In this document: in pieces, positions 10,470 through 22,400 of the stretch
Position numbering within the stretch: position 1 is the first letter of the stretch
How the letters are laid out: the number at the start of each line of letters is the position of its first letter
Assembly (NCBI RefSeq): GCF_037038585.1
Contig: NC_092540.1
Location: 10,466,501-10,530,500 of the forward strand
Origin: Patagioenas fasciata
Lineage: Eukaryota; Chordata; Aves; Columbiformes; Columbidae
Reading direction: 5' to 3'
Length of the DNA stretch: 64,000 nt
Notes under the pieces: model-generated
Told to the model about the DNA's origin: nothing
The model's input: the letters and a program-made list of their open reading frames with translations, nothing else
Database searches by the model: none
Position numbers and translations under genes: made by a program

Positions 10470-13400
10470 GTGAGGATGAGGGGCCACGGGGGCAGGCTCA
10501 ACATGAGCAGAAACTTGTTTGCTGGGAGGTGCCAGAGCCTGGCCCAGGCTGCCCAGGGCGGGTGTGGAGTCTCCTTCTCTGAGACATTGAAACCCGCCTG
10601 GACCCACCTGTGTGATCTGCTCTGTGACCCTGCGTGAGCAGGGCTTGGACTGGGGGATCTGCAGAGATCCCTTCAACCTAACCAGGCTGGGATCCTGTGA
10701 GGCCTGGGCAGCCCCGGAGGTGCAGAGGGAGCCCTGGCACCCATGAGTACCGGGTGCCCCTCGCACATGGCAGCGGGGAAGGTGTCCCCTCCTACAGACA
10801 GGCTCCTTGGCCTCCCTCCCTTCTCTGCTGATGCACTTGTACCCTTAACTCTGCCCTTTGCAGTACCATGGACGGCTTTAGAACTCATATAAACCACCTG
10901 AATGCTGATCCACATCAGCTCTGTCTATCAGTGGGGTCCTTGTGGGACTGATGTACCCACAGGTGCTGGAGGGGACATCTGCAGGTCACCTACTCCAAAC
11001 CCCTGCTCAAGCAGGGCCATCCAGAGCCAGTTGCCCAGGGCCATGTCCAGGTAGCTCTTCATTATCTCTAAGGATGGAGACTTCACAACCTCTTTGAGCA
11101 ACCTGGGCCAGTGCTCGATTACTCTCCTAGTGAAAAAGTGTTTTGTGATGTTCAGGAGCCTCCTGTAGCTCAGTGTCGGGTTATCTCAGGTGGGCTGATG
11201 TTTTCTTAAAGAGATCGTCAAGAGGTTCGAGTGCTTTTGCTTTGCTGTGTTATTAGCCTGAACTAGACAACGTTGTTTCGGTTTATTCCTGATGGCTCCT
11301 CACCGGGAGAAGTCTCAGGAATGAGGCTGTAATGGGAAAGCAGAGGAGCTGCTGGATTTGAGAAGCTCTGATCATGATGTTTGGTATATTAAGATGGTGA
11401 CTGATAGATTGGATTCCCAAGAGCAGGCTGCCAGACTGGTTATCCTGGTTTTGTGAGAAAACACATTATTTATACGGGGAGCTTTTGTTTTGATGAGCCC
11501 CGTGGTCTTGCGAAGTCTGCACAAACAGTGGTTTTGCATCACGGCTGGCCAATAGCATTGCAAGCACCGTCTGCTATGGGTAGATGGTGGGGTAGGAACA
11601 CTTTGGCAGATCCTGTTAAATCCCGTTTTCTGAATGCCTTTGGGAGCCGGGATTGTGCGTCCCAGCTGCGTGTTTGCAGGCTTTGCTCTCCCCTGTGCAG
11701 ACATGCAGTATTTCTGCAGGGAGCAGATTGTGCCTGGTTTTCATCCTATTTTCCTCTCAAGCTTCACTTGAAGGCAAAAGCAGCGGTGGTGCTGGGTCAG
11801 GCAGATGGGGTGGGTCTGCGTGAAGGTGAAAAAGGTCTTGAATTTCCTGGGGTTGGGGTCGTGTGTTCCTCTGCCCACACTTTGTCTTTATTCAGTGAGG
11901 GGTCACAGCTGGTGACCTTGTCCACTTGTTGCTTCACTCCTGCGGTGCCGAAGGGAACACACCTGCTCTGTGGGCTGGGGCTTCATCCTGAGTCCAGTTA
12001 TCATTTTAACAGTCAGAAAGAAAATGAACGGCTATCATTTGCCTGGTTACAACATCACTGGCATTAGCAGTCCACATGCTTTAAGTAATAGAGACACATC
12101 TTGCTAATAATGCAGCTAAAACTGCTGAAGGTGAACTCGTCAGCACCTGCCCGTGTGTTCCCTGGGGTTGTGCTCCCCCTTCCCACGGCTCCCTGGGCAC
12201 GAAGGTGGCTGGTCGGGTCTTCTTCGGGTCTACAGAGCCAGCCACAGTTCCAAAGAGTCTTCAGCATCCTGGGACAGCACCATGGAGGTGCTGAGCTGCT
12301 TTATTCCGTTTCAATTTTATGTCCATTTGCAGCTATTTTTATGCCTTTAGTCACCTCCCCCCCCTCCCCTACCCCCACCCTGAGTCCAGTAACACAAAGG
12401 GCTGTTGTTTGTCACTAGGGACAACCTGGCTTTGTTAGGCTGTTGCCACAGGCTGGTCCCAGTGCAGAGCCAGCCAGGATAGGTGACAGACACGGTGTTG
12501 CTGTCACAGCTCAAACAAGCCAAAAGCAGCTCAAATCTGGGCAAACCCCGACCAGCCCCACAACCCCATGCTGCCGGGTCAGTAAAAGTGCTGATAAAGG
12601 CAAAGCTCCTGTTTGGTGGGCTGCAGCTGGGACCTGGGGGACCCTCACCACCAGTGTATCCCAGGGGGTACCAGCAGACCTTCCCTTGCAGCACACTGAG
12701 CTCAGCCCAGCCCTGGCAGGCTCAAAGGGCAGCCTGACGGCTGTGCCCATGGGCAGGGACATGGGGACCAAGCACCGGGGACAGTTGTGAGGGCAAGGGA
12801 CAGCAGCCCATGGGGCCATCTCCAGTTGCGGGCTTGAAAGGCTGGGAGAGCCTGGGGATGGGGCTGCTCACTTTGCCTACTGGCTTCCACCCTCCTTGGC
12901 TGCTTGGATTTGGGGAAAAGGGTGTTCTGCTGTGTAAAGTGGGCCTGTGGAGATGCCCATTCATCATCAGCTGCCTCTATTTCACATGGGAACTGCTTGA
13001 GACAGCAATGAATATGGGTCTCCAGGCTTGGCCAAGCACAGACCTCAGAGCCTGGTGGCCCGTCCGTCTCCTGCTGCACTTTCTTCTCCATTGGTCTTCC
13101 GTGACTCCCGCTGTAGGTGATCGTGCCCATCCTAACGAACAAGAAGAACCATCAGGGCTGGCCACAAGTGGTGTCACAAGACATCGTGCGTCATGTCCAC
13201 AACCTCAAAAGTACCATTTTCACAGTTGTTGGCCAAGTAGACGGCAAGACCTTGCTGCCTCTCCCAGCTGGCTCAGAGGGAATTGAGGACATTGATCTGG
13301 AAAATGAGAAATCGTGAGTACCACCCCAAAATAACAGGTTCTGGAAGGTCCAGAGAAGCAGATGCGTTTGTACATCAAGTTGTCATCGTGTCTGGGCTGC

Positions 13401-16400
13401 GTGCGTGCCCCTGTGGAACCCCAGGAGATGTGTGGGTGCAGTGGAATGAATCACTCCTCAGACAGGACGTGGTGCGGGTGGGATTTTGTGAGAAGTTACT
13501 GCTTCCAAGGCAGTGGGCTGACCTGTCCTCAGCTTCCCAGCCCACTTGGTGGTGTTTCTTGCTGAATTAAGTGAGTTAATGACTGCAGGGATGTAGAATA
13601 TTTTGAGGGAGAATGGTATGGGGAGAGAGAATCTTGCTGGATGTGTGAGTCTCCAGGTCAGATCCTGAACCTGAATGGATCTGATGTGACAATGACTGGC
13701 TGTGCAGAGAGGTGGCGACTGGCTCTTCATTTCCACCATTCACTTTATGAACAGTGTTGTTGCCCACACTGCTGCAGACATTCAGCCGTTTTCTCCAGAG
13801 TGTAATTCCTATATTAAACCAGTGACAAAATCTTATGGGGTTTGATTGTTTTGTGGTTTTGAAATGTGAAACCCTGTAAAATCCAGCTGCCCACACGGCC
13901 ATTGGAAGTAGATCCAACTGAGCAATGCACATCAACAAAGTTAATCACGTACTCTGTTTACTACAGCATGGAACGGATAGATAAATCTCTGGTGTATGCC
14001 ATGGAGTCGGCCATCATAGACTGGAGCCACCAGATCCAGGAGGCACTGAAGAAAGAGTCTTCAGAGCCTCTCCTGCAAGGCAGCAATCCGAACCCGAAGG
14101 TGGAGCTGGAGTTCTGGAAGAACAGGTACCCAGAGCAGCCTGGCCAGTGCACGGTGCCCTGTGGTGCTGGTTTTGTGTAGAGGGAGAGTGCTGGTGGTGG
14201 AGCTGCTAATTCCATGAGTTGAGAAGAACAGGCCACTTGGGGTTCATGTAGGCTTCAACTAAGGAAAATTGCTCCCGCACAGAAAATCATCATGATCTGC
14301 AAAGTGCCTGGGAGGTCACTGGGCAGCTGGCTGTGTTTTAACTTAGCCCCACCACAGGGGCTACACCTCAAGGGACTTTTTTCAGAAATGCCCTTTACAG
14401 AATCCCAGGCTGGTTGGGCTGAAGGGCCCTCTGCAGATCCCCCAGTCCAAGCCCTGCTCACGCAGGGTCACAGAGCAGATCACACAGGTGGGTCCAGGCG
14501 GGTTCGAATGTCTCAGAGAAGGAGACTCCACACCCGCTCTGGGCACTCTTTCGTCACTGTTCACTAGGAGCCATCCACAGGAGTAATTGCTGATGGACAC
14601 CTGCTGGGGGCTGTCTGGAAATGGTGCATCTCAGCTGGCTGCTGTTCATCTGTCAGGGCCAGAGGGGCTTTAGATGCTCAGGAGCCTGGGAGTGGTATTT
14701 CCTCCTGCCCTTTGAAAACCTTTGTGCTGTACTGGTTCAGGCTGACTCGGGGCAAAGCCCTGCTGGCTGGAGAGCTGTTGCTAATGCCTGCAGAAACACG
14801 ATGGCTTTTTTTCAGCGACGTTCTGTCAGTAGCAGAGCTGCTGTCATGCTGAACTCAGCACTTTCTGTCCTGTAGGGTTTGTCTGTGCCTCATGCAGCTT
14901 TCTCCCATTTCCACAGTCCATGTGTAGCTGGAGGAAGCCCTGAATCAGGCCCAGGGGAAACAGATGATGTTGGGGGACAGCTGATGGCCCAGTGTAGGTG
15001 GGTAACATGGCCACCAGCATCCTGGTGTGCATCAAGAACAGTGTGGCCAGCAGGCCCAGGGCAATGACTGTCCCACTGTACTCAGCGCTGGGGAAGCCAA
15101 ACCTCAAATCAGTTTTGGGCCCCTCAGGCCAAGAAAGACCTTGAGGTAGTGGAGTGAGTTGAGAGAAGGGAATAGAGCTGGTGAGGGGCTGGAGCACAAG
15201 TGTGATGGGAGTGGCTGAGGGACCTGGGGGGTTCAGCTGGAGAACAGGAGCTGAGGGGAGACCTTCTGATCTCTGCACTGCCTGAAAGGAGCTTGGAGCC
15301 AGGGGGGTCGGGCTCTGCTCCCCAGGAACAAGCGCCAGGATGAGAGGAAACGGCCTCAAGTTGCGCCAGGGGAGGCTGAGGTTGGATATTAGGAAACATT
15401 TCTTCCCAGAAGGGGTTGTGAAGCATTGGAACAGGCTGCCCAGGGCAGTGGTGGAGTCACCATTCCTGGAGGGGTTGAACAGTCACAGAGATGACATTCT
15501 CAGGGACATGGGGCAGTGCCAGGGGTTAGGTTATGGTTGGACTCGATGATCTTGAGGGTCTCTTCCAACCAACTGATTCTGTGATTCTGTGTCTCGGTTG
15601 CTGTAGGTGTGATGACCTGGAATGCATTTACAACCAGCTGACAACGAGGAAGGTCAGGAACATGATGGAGCTGCTGGAGAGAGTTGAGAGCAGCTACATC
15701 CCAGCCTTCAAAACCATGCTAATGGATGTTGAGGCAGGTGAGATGCTGGGGCAACTTTACCACAGTGCTGGCTTCTGGCCTTTCTTCATGGCCTGGTGTG
15801 ACTGATTTCAAGCCAAATCTTTCTAGTTTGTGAATTGAGACTGGGCTGCTTGTGCTTGAGTCTAGGCTTTTGTTTCCAGGCTGGGACAAGCTCCATCGCT
15901 GGTCTGTTGAGCCAGACTCTTGCCAAAGTTCAGGGTGAATGGGTTTGGGAATTTATTCTGCTGTAATAAAGTGTTTGCATTACTCTAACAGGACTCACCT
16001 CAACTTCCACCAGCTCCTCTGGTGTTATTATGCAGGAACGGGAGTTCAGACTAAGAGGACAGATCTTGTACCTAAGACTGCTTTGTTAGAGCGCTGCTCC
16101 TCAGGCTTTGGCCACTGCAGCCCGAATTTCCTTGCTTTGCTTTGCTTAGGGGAGTTGAGCGCAGCCCAAGGAAATATTGCAAATCCCTGTCTGTAGTGAA
16201 AAACAGTGTAGTCCTGCTGGTCTGTCCCTGCAGACCAACACAGCTGGACATCCATGTCCAACCCAGCTGCTCTCTGGCACAATGAAACCATCCAGACTGT
16301 GTTAGCTGTGCACGTGCTGGCAGAAAACACTGTTCTTCACCACTTCACGTGCAAACATTGAATCTCTTAAGGATCTGTGTCACACTCTGCATTGTGCAGT

Positions 16401-19400
16401 TTAAATGGGCTGGAGAAACACCCCTTATATAAGGAGCCAAGGGTTCATTGTTAAACTAATTAATACTTTAAGGGTTTAATCAAAATACAACAAATATTTG
16501 GTTTTAATCCGGCTACAGCGATACTAACCCTAATTGGATAATTTGGACTATAATTGTTAATTTCCATTACAGCGCAGTTCAGATTTGTGTGCACCTGCTT
16601 TTAAGTCTCTGCCCCTTTCCCTGGCATTGTACTGGTGTGGCTGCTGTTGGTGGATTTGCTGGGAGGGTGATGCTGATAGTGGGAGTCTCTTCTTCCTTGG
16701 TCTTGGGCCTTAGGGGTTATTTTTGCATGCATTCAAGCACTTCTGTCACTTCTTGTTGGTCCACAGGTTTAATTGCACAACGATCTGGTTTTATTAATGC
16801 TTGCGCTCTGGGGTAATTCTTCAGGGTAAAACCACACAGCTGTACAGAGCTAAGCTAAAGCTTTCGACGAGTCAGACATCAGTTGCTTTACTGTTGACAG
16901 GTTTTCTATTACAGTCAGGACTAGTGGGGCCGTCGTCATCTGCCCACTGGACAAGGAGTTGCTTGAGCCAAAACTGAGCTAAAAAGGGCTCAGGCCAAGG
17001 CTGTACAGCCTGTCGTGCTGTACAGCAAGGCCATGGCTCACAGCCATGGCAGCACTGTATTTTTGGTGCTGTTGGGCAAATTCCGTGTGACTTTTTAGCA
17101 GTTGTGGACTCAGGCTCTCCACGAAGCCCTGTCCCAGCTCCCTGTCCCCTGCCATCACATCAGCTTATTTCTGTTCTGGTTACTGCCGCAGGTGAGTGAT
17201 GTTCACGAGTGAGTGACCTGCAGCACACAGGTGGCTGAGGGTGCTCAGTGCTTGTCAGGACAGTTTCTTTTCCCAGGCACTTTTCCATGTGGTGAGGCCA
17301 GCACCTAGCTGGGAACCCAGCACACCGCAGCTGGGTGGTTCTTACCGCTTCTCACGTCTCTCAACACAGCTTTGACTGAAGCTCAGGACGTTCACCTGCA
17401 CCTGACACCCCTCAAGCGCCGCTTGGAAGACGTAGAGAGGGTTGAGTTCAGCGAGGTGAAGCCTTTCCTGCTCCCCCTGCTCCACGTGGTGTGTTTGATC
17501 TGGGTCACCTCCAAGCACTACAACATGCCCGTGCGGATAGTGGTGCTGCTCCAGGAGATCTGCAACCTTCTCATTGAGCAGGTCTGTGGCTGTGATGCCT
17601 GTGTTTGCAGTCCCCTGTGTCCCCTCTCCCCTTCTTCCTATTGTCCTTCCCTGGAAAAGTGATTCTTTAGGCAACATTTAACTTAATAAACAGGTTCAAA
17701 TGTGTTCAACACAAGAAGTCCTTGTTTTCCATGATGGCAGAAGTGACCTCTCAGGTGTGATTTTGCTCTTCCAGGCCCTGGTGTACCTGTCTCCAGAAGA
17801 CCTTCTGAAAGGGGACATGGAGGAGAGCCTGGGCAAGGTGCGAATGGTGCTCGGTATCCTGAACATGTTCAAAGAGGCATTTGAGGAGAGAAGGGAAAAA
17901 CTGCACATGTATTATGAACCAGGCCAAGAAGTGAGGGAGTGGGACTTCAGCTCCACGATGGTGTTTGCGAGGCTGGACACCTTCCTGAAGAGACTGGAGA
18001 TGGTGGAGGTGAGACTCTGGTCTTGAAAAACATTGCAAACCGTCAGGAGAACTCTGTAGCCAGGAGATCACTTGCTGGCATCTTTCCTTTCTATAGCTTC
18101 ACCTGATACCAGGGAATGGGGCCACTCTTTTGCTGTTAGGTCTCCTGTTACAGCGAGTCTAAGACTGTGTTTTACTATGTCCTGCTCAGTGCATATGTAA
18201 GCTGGTCAGGTTGATAGGTGTGTTTTTTGCTCTCAGGAGTCCCGTTGGACTCCTTGCTCCTGTTGGGGCAAGAAAAGGAGGATTACTGGAGGTGTGGTTT
18301 GCACAGCTGTAAATAAAGCAATGTAATCTCCCAGGTCTCCTGGTGCCATCAGAGACAGATTTAGGTTATGGTTGGACTCAATGATCTTAAGGGTCTCTTC
18401 CAACTGAAATGGTTCTATGATTCTATGACACCCTAGAGCTGGGTCCTGCCTGTCTTGGAGAGGCCAGATGGCAGGATCCCCTTGGCTGTGCCACGTGGGC
18501 CTGGGGAGGAGCAGGGACACGTTCCTCACCAGGTTGTCCCTTCGCATCCTCATAGTCCATCAAACTGGGGTGCTGTGGCTCAGGGGTGTCCCTGTTTGCC
18601 AGATCTGTCACCTGAGGCAGGGACATTGGGGTGTCATCCCTGAGCTCCCAGTGTGGCCAAGGGCTCCTTGAGCCACAGGAGATGTTCTGCAGAGAGCAGG
18701 TCTGAGTGTGAATGTGGGAGCTCCCTATGCTCTCCTTACCACATGGCTGTGTCTGGAGACCACAGACATACAGACACCATATGTACCTGTTATACAGACA
18801 CTGTATATACCTCTTATACAGATACTGTATGTACCTCTTGTACAGACCTTGCATGTACCTGTTATCTCTCACGTGGCTAACCACACACATTCATCTGCTC
18901 TCCACACACATCCCAAATGAATTTCTTTGTTGATTGTTGCTGCGTTCTCAGTGTGTAGGGTTGGATGGCCAGTGTACAGGTTGCTGGTGTTTGCAGTTTT
19001 ACTGCTTTAAATGTGCCATATACTTTTATGTGTTCCTTAATTAACTATGTTGAAAACTGTCATGGCTGGTGCCTATTTTAAAAGTATTCATAATGATGGT
19101 TTCCAGTAGGGTTTGATGTGAAATAAACCAAATTATGCTGGTCAGTGTAGAGAGGAATATAAATAGACACAGGAATAACTGCAGGTTATCATGAGGACAG
19201 TGTTGGTGACAGGTTTACTGGGACCCTGTAAAGGCTCTGGGGCACTGACTGCTGGGATTCCATGGATGCCATGGGCACACTGTGGATATGGGCTGCAGAC
19301 AAAAGCCAGTGGGGAGGTTTTGAGCTGGGGCACTGTGCGTTTTGACCAGTGTCTGTTTCCTCCTTCCGTGGCTGTCCCACACTCCAGGGACAGTAGAAGC

Positions 19401-22400
19401 TGCAGTATCTGGAGTCAGAGGGAGAGCCTGCGGAGTGAGCTGTAAAACAATAATTAAAAGCATAGTGCACACCAGCCTGTTAATGAGGAAAACTGCTGCA
19501 TCTCTCTCCGTCTCAATTTCCCCTCATCACTTCATTTCAAGCAACCTTGCAAGACAAAGCAAGGGACAACTGGTATTTCCACATTATTTTTTTGCCTTAC
19601 TAGGTATTTGTTCAAGCGGATGTGCTGGTGTGTCGAAGTGAATATGAATGCATATGTGCATTTGTTTTCGAATTTTCATAAAAGCTGCAGTTACACTGGT
19701 GCATGGGTAGCCCATGAGCACGTGAAGAGGGAAGGATCCCTTTCCTTTGGTTCGTTGCACTGTTTCATATTACGTGTCTGTGGTAAAACCTGCTGCCCTG
19801 CTCGGGTGGCCCCAGGACAAGTGCAAGCAGAGAGTGGCCACCAGTACATTCCTGTGCACATTTCTCCTGGTCCTCTGAGACAATGGATGTTCAACCAGCC
19901 CTTACTTGGCCCTACCTAGGGAGACAGATGAGGTGGGATGGCAGCAGAGCTGCCCAGTGCTGCCACCACCACTGGGGGAGCGGGACATTTTCCCAAGAGG
20001 TGACACTGCCAGGCTGCAGAGGATGGGAAGGGAAGGGAAGGACCCGTGTGCCACCTCAGCAGAGAGGGCCAGCGGGGCAGGTGCTGCAACACCCACTTGG
20101 ACACGTGGAGGTTTGACTGCGCAGGAGCTTTGGACAGTTTGGGTACCTGTAAATATTAGAAATCTGTCCTTGGTTAATACCTATAAAATTGGGATTCTTA
20201 GCTATGCTGGATGACATATAAGAGTCTCATATCCTGCTTTGGATCTGTCCTTTAAATACACTTAAAAGCGATTTTACAGTTGTCATGGTATTTCTAGTGG
20301 CTGCAGCAGGTCTCACTGGGCAGGGACGTGTTATGAGCAGCCACTGATGCTCAGGACAGGCAGATCAGGCTCCCCCCTTCCCATCCCTGCCACCCAGCCT
20401 GAGCACCAGCGCTGTGCTTGGGAAGGTCCCTGAGCAAGTGCAACTCTGTCGTGACAACTGTTGTCATCTTCTTTTGTCAACATCATGACCTGTGTCTCCC
20501 TCCGTTGACTTTGAAGGATCTCCTGGCAACTTCCTTGGACTTGATGAAGCTGGAGAAAATTGAATTCAGTGGGATTAAAGGGAAGACCCTGGGCCAGCAG
20601 GTCCTGGACATGTATGAGGAATTCCAGGAGGCATACAAGGTGTTTTCAGAGCGAACCTATGACTGTCTTGACCTGACCAGCACGGTAGGTGGGACCAGTT
20701 TGCGGGAACATCAGGAACATGTGCATGTTTCCAAAGCAGCAGTTTCCTGCTATCTTCTTCCCAGCTCTTTCCTCCTTTCATTATGATCTGATCTGGTACT
20801 GGAGGGAACAGGGAGCCGCTGGCCTTTCCTGCAGAGATTTGGGACTTCTTGCACGTCTATATCTAACATATCTTGCTAGATCAGCACCTTAGATCAGTGC
20901 AGCTGGGAAACTGGGATTTCCATGAGTTATGCACAAGCTTTTGCTGTACATGGTGCTTGCTGAGGTATAAGAGCTATACCAACACCCACATCTCTTTGCT
21001 TTCCTGCTCTTGGTATTTACCATGTTTCCCCAAAAATAAGACCTACCCCAAAAACAAGCTATAGCATGATTTTTCAGGATGCTTGAAATATGAACCCTGT
21101 TCAAAAAATTAGCCCTAGTTACAGTTCATAAAAAAGTCAATTTAAATAGGGTCCAGGCAGCTATACATGTAAAAAAGTAAGCATCTTTTGCAGCAAAAAT
21201 TAATATAAGACTCTGTCTTAGTTTTGGAAAAACAAGGTAGTTTGCCTGATGAGGGCCAACTCAGATCATCTCTGGGATGTGTTCGCTCCTGCCTAGATGA
21301 ACACATGGCATCTGGGGCTCTCAGAATTCAAGGATGCTCTATTTTATTATCAGTAGTGCTTTAATTAAAGGAATATTCCCAGCCCTCTGGGACCTGCCTG
21401 GTGTGGGGATGGGTGGCTCGTGCTTTGCTTCCTGCAGCTCCCAGTACATCTCTGCAGGGGGTGGCACGTCCCCAGTGTTTCTTGCTGGAAAGCTGCTTGC
21501 TCCATAGCACCCCTCCTTCAGCAGGGCAGGCACAGAGGAGAGGTGACAGTGGCTCTGCAGGAGGTGGCTTGGGTTTGGTGACCCCATGGCCATTTGTGTG
21601 ACTCTGAGTCATGTTTGTTCTTTCAGTGCTCTAGTTTTGCACCCTCTGCCACTGCTGGAGCCGTTTTTTTTAGCTAAAACATGGCATCTGGATCTGCTGG
21701 AGCTCAGCAGTAGCAATAGTAAAAGCTATTTCCTTGCACTTTGTCCTTTGGAAAAGAGACACATGACCTCGTTTTTAGTGGTTTTGTCCAAGCTAGAACA
21801 GAAGGACTGTCACGGACTGTCAAGTTCAGTCTTTGATTTGGACTCTTTTACGTGTAGGAAAACAAATATAGATGTTACTCTTGAAGTTCAAAGGATTTAT
21901 TACAATTGAAGCAAGAAAAGCAGTGCAAGAAGATGATGGAAATTACAGAAACCCAGTACTGTTGAGTTTGAAAAGGACCTCTGGAGATCACCCAGTCCAC
22001 CTTCCCTGCTCAAAGCAGGCTCAGCTAGAGCAGGACTGTGACTGGTCAGGTGAAATATCTCCAAGATTACCTATGTCCAAGTGTGGAGACTCCACAGCCT
22101 CTCTGGGCAACCTGTGCGAGTGTTTTGAAACTGCCTCACTCACAACCAGCTCACCATGGAACCACAGGCTTGTTTTGACTTGAAAGTAGGTTGGATTTGG
22201 GACTCAGCAGGTGCATCCGTGGGTTTTCTGGATGATGGTGTGGTCTTCAGGCCAAGTGGTGGGGGAGAGGGTGTGGAAATAGTCCATCTTGCCTGTAGGC
22301 TGAAGATAGTGCCATGTGGGCTGTGGAAAGCCCTCAGGACCAAAGGGTCCCTCCCAGAGAAAGGGCCAACATCTCAGCCATGGGACAGCACAGAAATGTT

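Noticed and set aside
9804-10766. 320-codon - strand open frame over exon 1
   Set aside because: It is a shadow of the GC-rich exon 1 and the adjacent CR1. The + strand frame has the dynein motifs.
11453-12067. 204-codon + strand open frame in intron 1
   Set aside because: No recognisable domain and ordinary composition. It lies inside an intron between exons with matching phases.
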